64,000 nt of DNA from CAXMST01 sp963790085 (GCA_963790085.1 CAWBNH010000006.1:248001-312000); one strand, 5' to 3'. Counted from the first letter of the stretch, positions 42,279-51,015 are shown. The notes: a model not told the origin generated them from the letters alone. Program-made: numbers and translations.

Positions 42279-43739
42279 ATGAGCCAGGGTCACATGGAGC
42301 GCCTGTCCTCGATCGACGCCTCGTTTCTCACCAACGAGACCAGCTCGAGCCACATGCACATCGGCGCGATCGTCGTCTGCGAGGGCCCGGCCCCGAGCTA
42401 CGAGGACCTGCTCGACCACATCCAGGGCCGGCTTCACCTGGTGCCCCGGTACCGGCAGAAGCTCGCTTTTCCGCCCGTCGAGACGGGCCGTCCGTTCTGG
42501 ATCGACGATCCGCAGTTCAATCTCGCCTATCACGTGCGTCACTCGGCGCTGCCGCCGCCGGGTGGCGAGGACCAGCTGCGAAAGATGGCCGCGCGCGTCT
42601 TCTCTCAGCAGCTCGATCGAACCAAGCCGCTGTGGGAGCTATGGCTCGTCGAGGGCTTGAAGCGCAAGCGTTTCGCGCTGATCTCGAAGACCCACCACTC
42701 GGTCGTCGACGGGGTCTCCGGCGTCGACATCGCGACCGTCCTCTTCGATGTCAAGCCGGTGCCGGCGCCGGCGAGCGACGAGCGCGAGTGGCAGCCGAAC
42801 CCGGAGCCGTCGCCGGCGGAGCTCGCGGCGCGCGGAGTCGAGGGCCTGGCGAGAACCCCGGTCGGGCTCGCGCAGCGTCTCGAGACCGCCGTCCGCCACC
42901 CGACCGCGACCCTGGGTCGGGCCCGGGAGGCGGTCGAGGGGGTGGCCGAGGTCGCCTGGGCGCTCGCCAATCCCTCGCCCGACGTGCCGCTCAACACCGA
43001 GATCGGTTCCCATCGCCGGTACATCTGGGTGCGCGCGGACCTCGATGAGCTGAAGCAGATCAAGCGAGCCCTGGGCGGCACCGTCAATGACGTGGTGCTC
43101 GCGGTCGTCTCCGGCGCGTTGCGCCGCTGGCTCCACACCCGCGGGGTCCGCACCGAGGGGCTCGAGCTACGGGCGCTGGTCCCGGTCTCGATCCGCGCCG
43201 AAGGCGATGGGGGCTCGCTCGGCAACCAGATCGCGGCCGTCCGGGGGCCCCTGCCCGTGTTCGTCGCCGACCCGGCCGAACGTCTGCGGGTCGTCCGCGA
43301 GGAGATGGGCCAGGTAAAGCGCTCGAGCCAGGCGATCGGCGCTGAGGTGATCTCGCGATTCAACGATTTCGCGCCGCCCACCCTGCTCGCCCAGGCCGCG
43401 CGACTGAACTTCTCGACGCGGCTGTTCAACGTGATCGTCACCAACGTCCCCGGCCCGCAGATCCCTCTCTACGTCCTCGGGCGGGAGCTCGAGGACGTCT
43501 TCCCGGTCGCCTTCTTGCCGGAGAACCACGCGCTCGCGATCGCGATCATGTCCTACAACGGCGGCATCAACTTCGGGCTGCTGGCCGACTACGACGCGAT
43601 GGACGACGTCGGCCTGATCGGCGAGGGGATCGAGGCCGAGATCAGCGAGTTGGTCGAGGCGGCGCGGCGGACTGCGGCGCAGGCCAAAACCGGGGAGACT
43701 GTGCAGGCCGAGAGCGCAAACGGCGGCACCCCGGCCTGA
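42279..43739 (+). CDS. Wax ester synthase / diacylglycerol acyltransferase (WS/DGAT)
   Basis: Bifunctional acyl-CoA acyltransferase of 486 residues making wax esters or triacylglycerol, storage lipids of actinobacteria. The catalytic HHxxxDG is at residues 139-145 (KTHHSVVDGVSG). RYIWVRADLDELKQIKRALG, GTVNDVVLAVVSGALRRWL, ALVPVSIRAEGDGGSLGNQI and VTNVPGPQIPLYVLGRELED are conserved. The tail is Ala/Thr-rich. Start ATG 42279 abuts the divergent gene. Confidence 0.93.
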   Translation: MSQGHMERLSSIDASFLTNETSSSHMHIGAIVVCEGPAPSYEDLLDHIQGRLHLVPRYRQKLAFPPVETGRPFWIDDPQFNLAYHVRHSALPPPGGEDQLRKMAARVFSQQLDRTKPLWELWLVEGLKRKRFALISKTHHSVVDGVSGVDIATVLFDVKPVPAPASDEREWQPNPEPSPAELAARGVEGLARTPVGLAQRLETAVRHPTATLGRAREAVEGVAEVAWALANPSPDVPLNTEIGSHRRYIWVRADLDELKQIKRALGGTVNDVVLAVVSGALRRWLHTRGVRTEGLELRALVPVSIRAEGDGGSLGNQIAAVRGPLPVFVADPAERLRVVREEMGQVKRSSQAIGAEVISRFNDFAPPTLLAQAARLNFSTRLFNVIVTNVPGPQIPLYVLGRELEDVFPVAFLPENHALAIAIMSYNGGINFGLLADYDAMDDVGLIGEGIEAEISELVEAARRTAAQAKTGETVQAESANGGTPA

Positions 43740-43781
43740 GCCGCGACTCGAACCGATGCCGGCAGCGACGAAGAGGAAGCA

Positions 43782-44093
43782 GTGAGCGACGACGAAACCC
43801 CCACACCCAGCCCCGGACCCTTCCGCTACCACCTGGAGCTGAGCCCGGCCCAGCTGAAGATCACCCACACCGCCCTGCACACGCTGCTCGACGACTTCGG
43901 CCACGAGCAGTCCGACGTCCACACGGTGATCCGCGAGGTCCTCGACAAGCTGCCGGACGAGCACGCGATGCGCGCGATCCGGCTCGAGACCGAGATCGAG
44001 CGCGAGCTCGAGGGAGGCGCCGGTCCGGCGGTGCTCGAGTCGGCTCCCGACGAGGGGGACGACGGGAACGACGGCGGGCCGTCGGCCGCGTAG
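43782..44093 (+). CDS. Small acidic soluble protein, unknown function
   Basis: 103 residues, GTG start preceded by GAGGAAG. Pro/Thr-rich N-terminus, a helical middle (LELSPAQLKITHTALHTLLD, VIREVLDKLPDEHAMRAIRL) and an acidic Gly-rich tail. No family recognised. It follows WS/DGAT by 42 nt and is probably its operon partner; a hairpin follows it. Confidence 0.65.
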   Translation: MSDDETPTPSPGPFRYHLELSPAQLKITHTALHTLLDDFGHEQSDVHTVIREVLDKLPDEHAMRAIRLETEIERELEGGAGPAVLESAPDEGDDGNDGGPSAA

Positions 44094-44106
44094 CGGCCGG
44101 ATCCGC

Positions 44107-44127
44107 CCGCCGAGGATCCTCCGGCGG
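44107..44127 (+). terminator. Hairpin after the small acidic protein
   Basis: CCGCCG-AGGATCCT-C-CGGCGG folds into a stem of about ten pairs with one bulged C. No U-tract follows. Confidence 0.45.
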
Positions 44128-44180
44128 CAGAGCCGGTTGAACGGCGGTTGAGGTCCCGGCGCTAGCCTGCCGCGCCTCGG

Positions 44181-45074
44181 ATGTCTGTCTCGGTCCAGAT
44201 CGGCCTGCTGTTCGCGGTTGCCACCGCGTTCGCGTCGGTCGTCGGCTTCCTCTACAAGCACCGCGGCGCCGTCGAGTCGCCGGATGTCGAGTGGCGGCGG
44301 CCGGTGAGCACCTCGCTGGCCCTGTTCCGAAGCCCCTGGTACGTGCTCGGCATCGGCATCGCGCTCGTCGGCTGGGGGTTCCATGTCGCCGCGCTCGCGC
44401 TCGCTCCGATCTCGCTCGTCCAGTCGGTGATCGCCGGTGGCTTGGTGCTGCTCACGGTCGTTGCCGATCGCCTCTTCGCCCACAGCGTGACCCGCAGGGA
44501 GTGGATCGGCGTCGGCTTGGCCGCCGCCGGGCTCGCCTTCCTCGCGGCGACGCTGGACGGCGCCGCCGGAGAAGCGCACTCCGGCTTCCAGACCTCGCGC
44601 CTGCTCGCCTTCCTGCTGGCGGTCACCCTCGGCGCGGCGCTTGTCGGCTACTTCGGCCAGCGAACCCACCACGCCGGGGTCGCGCTCGGCGCCGCGGCCG
44701 GCCTGCTCTGGGCCGCCTCCGATACGGCGATTAAGGCATCGAGCGACTCGATCGGCGAGCAGAGCGTCCTTCTGATCCTGCTCAGCCCGCTCGCCCTGCT
44801 GATCCTCGCCTACTCGCTGATCGGCCTGACCGTCTCGGCCAAGAGCCTGCAGATCGGCAAGGCGGTCCCGGTGATCGCGCTGACCAGCGTCGCCGCGAAC
44901 GCGCTGACGATCGCCGCCGGCCCCCTCGTCTTCGAGGAGCCGATGCCGGACAGCGCCCTCGGGTTCTCGGTCCGAATCCTCGCCTTCGGCCTGGTGATCT
45001 CGGCCGCGGCGCTCACCCCCGCCCCGGTCCGCGCTGCCGAGGCCGAGCTCGAACCCGCGCCGGCGCGCGCCTAG
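44181..45074 (+). CDS. DMT/EamA-like multispan transporter
   Basis: 297 residues with nine to ten hydrophobic segments arranged as two repeats: IGLLFAVATAFASVVGFLYK, VLGIGIALVGWGFHVAALAL, LVQSVIAGGLVLLTVVADRL, then VALGAAAGLLWAASDTAIKA, VPVIALTSVAANALTIAAGP. This resembles DMT (EamA or NIPA-like) transporters. No substrate can be named. TAGCCT occurs about 16 nt before the ATG. Its TAG stop shares CTAG with the stop of the convergent acyl-CoA dehydrogenase gene. Confidence 0.75.
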   Translation: MSVSVQIGLLFAVATAFASVVGFLYKHRGAVESPDVEWRRPVSTSLALFRSPWYVLGIGIALVGWGFHVAALALAPISLVQSVIAGGLVLLTVVADRLFAHSVTRREWIGVGLAAAGLAFLAATLDGAAGEAHSGFQTSRLLAFLLAVTLGAALVGYFGQRTHHAGVALGAAAGLLWAASDTAIKASSDSIGEQSVLLILLSPLALLILAYSLIGLTVSAKSLQIGKAVPVIALTSVAANALTIAAGPLVFEEPMPDSALGFSVRILAFGLVISAAALTPAPVRAAEAELEPAPARA

Positions 45075-46849
45075 GCGCTCATCTCGTAGGCGCCCGCCAG
45101 TGCCCGGACCTTGGCGACGGCGGCCTCGAAGCGCTCGGAGTCGGCGGCGGGAGCGGTCACTGCCCGCAGCGCCCAGTCCCGCTGGGCCGCGGTCGCCGAG
45201 ATCTTGCCGTGCAGCTCGATCGCGTAGGCAGAGAAGTCGCGTACGAAGACGTCGAAGATCTGATCGAGCGTCTGATCGGACAGCCCGATCAGCTCGGCCT
45301 GCTCGAGGATCAGCTGACCGTAGGGAATCAGCGTGAACAGCTCGCCGAGCGTCAGCAGGTAGTCGAGGTCCTTCTGCTGGTGCTCATCGGGCGGGGCGGT
45401 CGTCAGCAGCTCGGTCAACGAGCCGGCCTGCTCGGCGAAGACGGCAACGTTCGGCACCCGGGAAAAGCGACTGTAGAGCTCGCGCCAGTCCGCAAACTGG
45501 ATCTTCGAGAGGCCGCGGGTAGGGCCCTGGTCGAAGAGGAAGCTGTCGTCGACGGCGTCGCGTCGCTGCGGCACCGGCTCGAACTCGCCGGGGTTGAACA
45601 GGTAGCCCGCCATGAACTTGAGCACGAGCGCCATGTTCACGTGCACGGTGCCCTCGAGCTTCGGCAGCGCCCGGATGTCGCGGGCGGCCATCTCGAAGTA
45701 CATGTCCTTCTCGAAGCCCTTCGCGGCGATCACGTCCCAAAGGTTGTCGATCACCCGCTCGCCCTCGGTCGTCACCTTCATCTTCGTGATCGGGTTGAAC
45801 AGCAGGTAGCGGCGATCATCGGGACCGGCGGAGCGCATGTAGTCGATCGCCCGGGTCGCGAACAGCTTCATCGCGACGAGCCGCGCGTAGGCATCGGCGA
45901 GCAGCCGCCGGACGTGCGGGAACTCGGTCACCCGGGAGCCGAACAGGACCCGGTTCTCGGCGTGGGTGATCGCCTCATACATCGCGTGCGTGGCGATCCC
46001 GATCGAGGCGAAGCCGAGGTTGAACTTGCCGATGTTGATCGTGTTCAGGGCCGCGTTGAAGGCCTCCTTGCCGGTGTGCAGGACGTCGTCGGGCGCGACC
46101 GGATAGTCGTGCAGCTCGAAGTTCGAGACGTAGTTCTGCGAGTTGACGACGTTCTTGATCAGCTCGTAGCCGGGCCGGCGGGAATCGGCGACGAAGAACA
46201 CGTAGCCGTCCGGTCCCTCGACGTCGGCGCGGCGGCCGAAGACCGAGACCATCCCGGCCTCGTTGCCGTTGCCGATGTAGTACTTGGCGCCGTTGGCGCG
46301 GAAGCCGCCCTCGACGTCGGGGTCGGGGTCGAGCACCATGTCGGTCGAGTAGATGTCGGCGCCGTGAGCCTGCTCGGAGAGCCCGAAGGCGAAGATCGCG
46401 CCCTCGTCCAGCAGCCCGGCGGCCTTCGCCCGGGCGGCCTCGTTGTCGGACATGAAGATCGGACCGAGGCCGAGGATCGAGACCTGCCACGTGTACCAGT
46501 AGGCGAGCCCGTAGAAGCCGGTGATCTCGTTGAACTGGCAGTTGCGGTAGGTGTCCCAGCGCTTCTCCGCCGCCCCGCCGCCGTCGCGCTCGGGGGTCAG
46601 CAGCGTCGCGAACGCCTTCTCGGCGGCCTGAAAGCCGAGGAAGTCCCGGTAGAAGGTGCGCTCGTGATCGGCCTCCTTCAGGGCCTCCTTGCCGCGGGTC
46701 TCGAACCACTCGATCGTCGCCCGCATGATCCGCCGCGACTCGGGGTCGAGCTCCGCGCCCTCGTAGGCGTGCGGATTGAGCAGCACGCCGTCGGCCTCGA
46801 CGCCGGCCGCGGCCGCGGGCTCGCGGGACTCCTTGACGCTGCTCTCCAT
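45071..46849 (-). CDS. Acyl-CoA dehydrogenase family flavoprotein
   Basis: 592 residues, longer than short/medium-chain enzymes (about 380). EITGFYGLAYWYTWQVSILG, FAFGLSEQAHGADIYSTDMV, RANGAKYYIGNGNEAGMVSV (FAD-domain strands), TINIGKFNLGFASIGIATHA and VLFGSRVTEFPHVRRLLADA cover the dehydrogenase fold; an extra helical C-terminus (residues 430-592) follows, as in long acyl-CoA dehydrogenases or oxidases. The catalytic Glu cannot be assigned safely. GGAGG stands 7 nt upstream of the ATG. Likely role: fatty-acid oxidation. Confidence 0.85.
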   Translation of the reverse strand: MESSVKESREPAAAAGVEADGVLLNPHAYEGAELDPESRRIMRATIEWFETRGKEALKEADHERTFYRDFLGFQAAEKAFATLLTPERDGGGAAEKRWDTYRNCQFNEITGFYGLAYWYTWQVSILGLGPIFMSDNEAARAKAAGLLDEGAIFAFGLSEQAHGADIYSTDMVLDPDPDVEGGFRANGAKYYIGNGNEAGMVSVFGRRADVEGPDGYVFFVADSRRPGYELIKNVVNSQNYVSNFELHDYPVAPDDVLHTGKEAFNAALNTINIGKFNLGFASIGIATHAMYEAITHAENRVLFGSRVTEFPHVRRLLADAYARLVAMKLFATRAIDYMRSAGPDDRRYLLFNPITKMKVTTEGERVIDNLWDVIAAKGFEKDMYFEMAARDIRALPKLEGTVHVNMALVLKFMAGYLFNPGEFEPVPQRRDAVDDSFLFDQGPTRGLSKIQFADWRELYSRFSRVPNVAVFAEQAGSLTELLTTAPPDEHQQKDLDYLLTLGELFTLIPYGQLILEQAELIGLSDQTLDQIFDVFVRDFSAYAIELHGKISATAAQRDWALRAVTAPAADSERFEAAVAKVRALAGAYEMSA

Positions 46850-46918
46850 CTCTGACCTCCGGGACTCGCTCTGCTGGGCCGGGGAGCGGACTCTAGATGG
46901 ACCGCCCGGCCGCCGCGG

Positions 46919-47962
46919 CTAGCCGGACGGGACCGCGATCTCGGGCTCTGCCACCTGGAGGATCAGCTTGCCCCGGTTCTCGCCGTCGAACAGCATGTTC
47001 AGGGTCTCCGGCGCCGCCGTCACATCGCCGCTGACGAGCGTCTCCTCGTGCTTGAGCTTCCCCTCCTGCATCCAGGGGATCATCACGCCGAGCGCCTCCA
47101 TCGTGCGCCCGCCGTAGTCGAGGATCAGGAAGCCCTGGACCGTCAGCCGGGCGAAGATCACCTTGCCGAAGTTGGTCGGGCCGCTCGGCGGGCGGTTCTC
47201 GTTGTAGTCGCTGATCAGCCCGCAGACCGCGACCCGGCCGTGGACGTTGAGCAGGTCGAAGACGCCGTCCATGATCTCGCCGCCGACGTTCTCGAACTGG
47301 GCGTCGACCCCGTCCGGACAGGCCTGCTTGAGCTCGGCCCTCCAGTCCTCGTCCCGGTAGCAGATGGCCGCGTCGAAGCCGAGCTCCGAGGTCAGCCACT
47401 CGCACTTCTCCGCCGTCCCCGCGATCCCGACCACGCGGGCGCCGAGCGCCTTGGCGACCTGACCCGCAACCGAGCCGACCGCGCCGGCGGCGCCGTCGAC
47501 GACGAAGGTCTCCCCCTCCTGCACGCGACAGACGTCCGTCACCCCCCAGTAGGCGGTCATCCCGGTCATCCCCAGGGCGCCGAGCATCGTCGTCGGCGGC
47601 AGCCCGGTCCCGCGCGGCAGGACGTTCCACGGCACCTGCGCATCGGCAGTGTTCGCGTACTCCTGCCAGCCGGGAGCGCCGACGCAGAGGTCGCCGATCG
47701 GGAAGTCCTCCGAATTCGACGCGACGATCTGGCCGAGGCCCAGTCCCCGCATCACCTCGCCCTCGGCCACCGCCGGCAGATACGAGTCGCCGGCCATCCA
47801 GACCCGGTTGGTCGGATCGAGCGAGAGGAAGAGCGTCTTGATGATCGCCTCGCCCGGCCCGGGCTCGGGCAGATCGGCCTCGTCGACGGTGAAGTTCTCA
47901 AGCGAGACCCGATCGGCGGGCCGCGACTTCAGCAGCAGACGGTGATTGACGGCGTCGGACAT
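46919..47962 (-). CDS. NADP-dependent MDR oxidoreductase (CurA/LTB4DH-like)
   Basis: 347 residues from ATG 47962, with AGAGGAT upstream. HRLLLKSRPADRVSLENFTV and FLSLDPTNRVWMAGDSYLPA are typical of the leukotriene B4 dehydrogenase/CurA class, which reduces alpha-beta double bonds of ketones and aldehydes. The Rossmann part has FVVDGAAGAVGSVAGQVAKA and FENVGGEIMDGVFDLLNVHG. It lies downstream of the acyl-CoA dehydrogenase gene on the same strand (69 nt gap), and both may act on lipid-derived compounds. Confidence 0.88.
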   Translation of the reverse strand: MSDAVNHRLLLKSRPADRVSLENFTVDEADLPEPGPGEAIIKTLFLSLDPTNRVWMAGDSYLPAVAEGEVMRGLGLGQIVASNSEDFPIGDLCVGAPGWQEYANTADAQVPWNVLPRGTGLPPTTMLGALGMTGMTAYWGVTDVCRVQEGETFVVDGAAGAVGSVAGQVAKALGARVVGIAGTAEKCEWLTSELGFDAAICYRDEDWRAELKQACPDGVDAQFENVGGEIMDGVFDLLNVHGRVAVCGLISDYNENRPPSGPTNFGKVIFARLTVQGFLILDYGGRTMEALGVMIPWMQEGKLKHEETLVSGDVTAAPETLNMLFDGENRGKLILQVAEPEIAVPSG

Positions 47963-48101
47963 CGATCGATCCTCTCGGCTGGGGCAGGGCCGGCCAACCC
48001 TACCGCCCTGCCGGCGCCTGGTTGCGCCGGCGTACGATGGTGACCGTGTCAGTCTGAGTAGCGGCGGCACAGGTGTCCGACTCGACGCGAAGGAGCTGAA
48101 G

Positions 48102-48776
48102 ATGCGTTACGGGGTGCTGGGTACGGGAATGGTCGGACAGGCGATCGCAGGCAAGCTGATCGCGCTCGGCCACGAGGTGACGATGGGATCGCGCGCCGCC
48201 GGCAATGAGAAGGCGGTCGCCTGGGCCGCCGAGGCCGGCGAGCGGGCGGGCGAGGGCAGCTTCGACGATGCCGCGGCTTTCGGCGAGATCGTCTTCAACT
48301 GCACCTCCGGATCGGGGTCGCTGGAGGCGCTGGATTCGGCCGGCGCCGGCAACCTCGCCGGCAAGGTCCTGATCGACGTCGCCAACCCACTCGACTTCTC
48401 CGAGGGCATGCCCCCGACCCTGTTCGTCTCCAACACCGACAGCCTCGGCGAGCGGATCCAGCGCGCCTTCCCGGACGCGAAGGTGGTCAAGGCGCTGAAC
48501 ACGATGAACTGCGGCGTGATGGTCGATCCCGACATGATCCCGGGCGATCACGCTGCGTTCATCTGCGGAGACGACGAGGGGGCGAAGGGCCAGGTCAGGG
48601 AGCTGCTCGGTGAGTTCGGCTGGCCCACTGAGCGGGTGATCGATCTCGGCGACATCGGCGCCGCCCGCGGCACCGAGATGTTCCTGCCGCTGTGGCTGCG
48701 AATGATGGGTGTCCAGGGCAGCGGCCAGTTCAACATCGGGGTGCTGAGCGCTGCGGGAGAGATCGAGGGCACATAG
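48102..48776 (+). CDS. NADPH-dependent F420 reductase-like protein (Fno family)
   Basis: 224 residues. A Rossmann fold (YGVLGTGMVGQAIAGKLIAL, GHEVTMGSRAAGNEKA), FNCTSGSGSLEALDSAGAGN and KVLIDVANPLDFSEGMPPTL; VVKALNTMNCGVMVDPDMIP and FICGDDEGAKGQVRELLGEF are typical of the F420-NADP oxidoreductase/Rossmann family. Transcription may begin after TACGAT (48033-48038), leaving a leader of about 56 nt that ends in AAGGAGCTGAAG, a good ribosome site. Pairing with F420-dependent LLM enzymes is the likely use. Confidence 0.75.
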   Translation: MRYGVLGTGMVGQAIAGKLIALGHEVTMGSRAAGNEKAVAWAAEAGERAGEGSFDDAAAFGEIVFNCTSGSGSLEALDSAGAGNLAGKVLIDVANPLDFSEGMPPTLFVSNTDSLGERIQRAFPDAKVVKALNTMNCGVMVDPDMIPGDHAAFICGDDEGAKGQVRELLGEFGWPTERVIDLGDIGAARGTEMFLPLWLRMMGVQGSGQFNIGVLSAAGEIEGT

Positions 48777-48800
48777 CGGCCCACGCGGGCCGCGCGGCGC

Positions 48801-49013
48801 TCAACGCGGTCGTAGCCCGAGATAGACGCGGCCGGCGCCGAGCAGCACGAAGACGATGCTGATGACGAAGGCCGCCGAGCCGGGGCCTTCGCCGGATGCC
48901 AATGTCTCGATCGCTCCCCAGGCCCCGAACGCGACGATCACCGCGCCAAAGCCGATGCTGGCGGCCTCGTAGACACCGCGGTCTCCACCCCGCTCTCGTT
49001 GCTTGCCGCCCAC
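48801..49013 (-). CDS. Small two-helix membrane protein, unknown
   Basis: 70 residues from GTG 49013. A charged N-terminus (GGKQRERGGDRGV) and two hydrophobic segments (SIGFGAVIVAFGAWGAIETL and SAAFVISIVFVLLGAGRVYL). GATAAT (rc 49022-49027) sits 8 nt upstream. No family recognised. Confidence 0.55.
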   Translation of the reverse strand: MGGKQRERGGDRGVYEAASIGFGAVIVAFGAWGAIETLASGEGPGSAAFVISIVFVLLGAGRVYLGLRPR

Positions 49014-49127
49014 GTCGCCCGATTATCGCTGAGCCCGTATGCGAGCACGACGCGGCGGGGCCTGATTCGCACTTGATCCAGCCGGCGGAGGAGGCTACGG
49101 TGACGGCACCCAACGGAAGGAGTGCAG

Positions 49128-49484
49128 ATGGCTGATGCCGCACTATTCATTGGCTGGGGTCAGGTCGTTCGCGGCCGCGAGCAGCGGGCGGTCGACGTCT
49201 TCAACGACAGCGTCGCGTACTGGGGTCGGCTCCAGGGTGACGGCAGGATCGAGGACTTCGAGACCGTCCTGCTCTCCCCACACGGTGGCGATCTGGCGGG
49301 GTTTGCGCTGTTGCGCGGAAGCGCCGAGCAGATCGCCGCGCTGCGCGCTGACGAGGAGTTCGAGCAGCGCACGAGCCACGTCGACATGATCGTCGACAAC
49401 CAGGGCGTGGTCGACGCCGTGATCAACGAGGGGATCGCCCGCACGATGGGCCAGTACCAGAACGCGATCGCCGAGCTCGGCTAG
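49128..49484 (+). CDS. Small alpha/beta protein of unknown function (dimeric ferredoxin-like)
   Basis: 118 residues from ATG 49128, chosen for AAGGAG 7 nt upstream. ALFIGWGQVVRGREQRAVDV, FETVLLSPHGGDLAGFALLR and FEQRTSHVDMIVDNQGVVDA suggest an alpha/beta dimer fold such as DUF1330/antibiotic monooxygenase-like, without catalytic residues. A terminator follows. Function unknown. Confidence 0.6.
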   Translation: MADAALFIGWGQVVRGREQRAVDVFNDSVAYWGRLQGDGRIEDFETVLLSPHGGDLAGFALLRGSAEQIAALRADEEFEQRTSHVDMIVDNQGVVDAVINEGIARTMGQYQNAIAELG

Positions 49485-49494
49485 CGGTCGGCGC

Positions 49495-49552
49495 AGCCGG
49501 GCCGTCCCCTCCCCTCGTGGGGGGACGGCCCGGCTTGCTCGCTCGAGCGAGC
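49495..49552. terminator. Bidirectional terminator of two palindromes
   Basis: AGCCGGGCCGTCCCC (49495-49509) pairs perfectly with GGGGACGGCCCGGCT (49521-49535) around 11 nt. Directly after, GCTCGCTCGAGCGAGC (49537-49552) is a 16-bp perfect palindrome. They sit between convergent genes and can end both. Confidence 0.75.
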
Positions 49553-49562
49553 GGTCAGCGGC

Positions 49563-50471
49563 TCAACGGCGCGGGGGCCTGCAGCGGAGCCTTCCCCGGT
49601 CGAGGACCTTGCCCGCCGTCGTGACGAACTTCCAGCGGACCCGGCGGGGCTTCAGCACCAGCCTCAGCGCCCCGTTGCTCGTCGTGTCCGCGAAGGCCAG
49701 TCGCGGGTCGTTGGGATCGACGTCGTAGTGGCTCCCACCGCCGGCTCCCGAGATCAGCGGGACGATCCGATCGACGCGACGAAGCCGCTGCATGTTGTGC
49801 TCGTGCCCGTTGACGACGAGCCGCGCCCGCCCGGCCAGCGCCTCCCAGAACGGGGCGATGTCACCCTGATCGCCGTGCTTTCCAGCGCTGTAGAACGGAC
49901 GGTGCCAGAACGCGATCCGACAGTCGCCGCCGGCCGCCACGCGGTTTCTCAGCCACCGGACCTGCTCGGAGTCGGCATCGTGCGCCGACTGGCTGTTGAG
50001 CGAGATCAGCTGCCAGCGCGCGATCCGGACCGCGTAGTGATCGCGAGGAAGGCGGCCGCCGGCCAGGCCGTCCCAGTAGGGGTCGTAGCCCTGCGCGTGG
50101 TTGGGCCAGTCGTGGTTGCCGGGAGTCGGCAGCGTGATCCGCTTCAGCGCCCCGAAGGCCGGGTCGTAGTTGCGCCTGAACTCGGCGGCGGTTCCATCCG
50201 GATAGACGTCGCCGAGGTAGAGCAGCCGGTCGGGGCGATCCGACGCGATCATCCGCCCGACCGCCCTTGACACGCTGCTGCCGTTGGCCGCATCGCCGAC
50301 GGCCCAGACCACGGCCTTGCGGCGGGGCTCTTGGCGTGGGGCCGGCGGTGAGTTCCTCTGCGCCTCGGCGGTGCGTGGGGCCGTCGGCCCGGCACCGCCC
50401 CCGGCCGCCAGAGCGGCCGGCACGATGAGCGCCGCGAGGAACAGGAGGACGGCTGCTGAACGGGGAATCAG
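49563..50471 (-). CDS. Secreted calcineurin-like metallophosphoesterase
   Basis: About 302 residues. The five metal-binding blocks of purple-acid-phosphatase-type enzymes are visible: VGDAANGS, LYLGDVYPDG, PTPGNHDWPNH, FWHRPFYSAGKHGD and VVNGHEHNMQRL. In the upstream frame MIPRSAAVLLFLAALIVPAA forms a signal peptide, so the enzyme is exported. That requires starting at CTG 50471, which lies 6 nt after TAGGCT (rc); the annotated-type start GTG 50423 would cut the signal. It probably hydrolyses phosphate esters outside the cell. Confidence 0.8.
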   Translation of the reverse strand: MIPRSAAVLLFLAALIVPAALAAGGGAGPTAPRTAEAQRNSPPAPRQEPRRKAVVWAVGDAANGSSVSRAVGRMIASDRPDRLLYLGDVYPDGTAAEFRRNYDPAFGALKRITLPTPGNHDWPNHAQGYDPYWDGLAGGRLPRDHYAVRIARWQLISLNSQSAHDADSEQVRWLRNRVAAGGDCRIAFWHRPFYSAGKHGDQGDIAPFWEALAGRARLVVNGHEHNMQRLRRVDRIVPLISGAGGGSHYDVDPNDPRLAFADTTSNGALRLVLKPRRVRWKFVTTAGKVLDRGRLRCRPPRR

Positions 50472-50586
50472 ACCCCAAGCCTAGCGGCGTCGGACCGCGC
50501 CTGGCGACCGAAACGACCGGGGCCCACGGTCCCCGCTAGGGCCCCGCACGCGGTCCTGCTGCGGGGTTGCCGGCAGCCGGTGCCGT

Positions 50587-50619
50587 GTGAGGAGCCCGCC
50601 AACCGTGCGGACTCCTCAC
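50587..50619 (-). terminator. Hairpin after the four-helix membrane protein
   Basis: GTGAGGAG-C-CCGC and GCGG-A-CTCCTCAC form a 12-bp stem with one mismatch and a 7-nt loop, 19 nt beyond the stop of the gene at 50638. Confidence 0.6.
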
Positions 50620-50637
50620 CGGCCTCGGCCGTCAGCT

Positions 50638-51015
50638 TCAGGCTGCTGCCTCGTCCTCCCCGAAGACGATGATCCCGTAGACCACCCAGATGCAGAGGAA
50701 GAAGACGCAGAGCGACCACCACGGGTTGTTGCCGCCGATCGACAGCAGCGCGCCGATCGCGCCGAGGGAGCCGCCAACGATGCCGACCACCTGACCGTAG
50801 GTGTTCCCGGCCGCGAGTGAGAACCCCCCAGTGAGCTGAACGATCCCAAGAATGATCAGGACCCAGCCCAGGGTGTTGAGGTTGTCGAGCACGAACCGCG
50901 TATCCCCTACGAAGTAGTTCGCGTCGTCGAGCGCCCCGATCCCGTAGATGATGTTGATCACCCCAAGCATTCCCAGGATGATCGCCGCGAATACAACCCG
51001 GCCTGTGCCTCTCAT
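50638..51015 (-). CDS. DUF7144-like four-helix membrane protein
   Basis: 125 residues from ATG 51015 (AAAGGAAC upstream). Four hydrophobic segments; VVFAAIILGMLGVINIIYGI opens the first, and WVLIILGIVQLTGGFSLAAG and NPWWSLCVFFLCIWVVYGII follow. Length and style match actinobacterial four-helix proteins of unknown function. The open frame reaches far upstream, but only this start has a ribosome site. Confidence 0.7.
   Translation of the reverse strand: MRGTGRVVFAAIILGMLGVINIIYGIGALDDANYFVGDTRFVLDNLNTLGWVLIILGIVQLTGGFSLAAGNTYGQVVGIVGGSLGAIGALLSIGGNNPWWSLCVFFLCIWVVYGIIVFGEDEAAA

Noticed and set aside
48046..48057. Three-codon GTG mini-ORF in the leader of the Fno-like gene
   Set aside because: Too short, and the main gene has a good ribosome site, so no coupling is needed.
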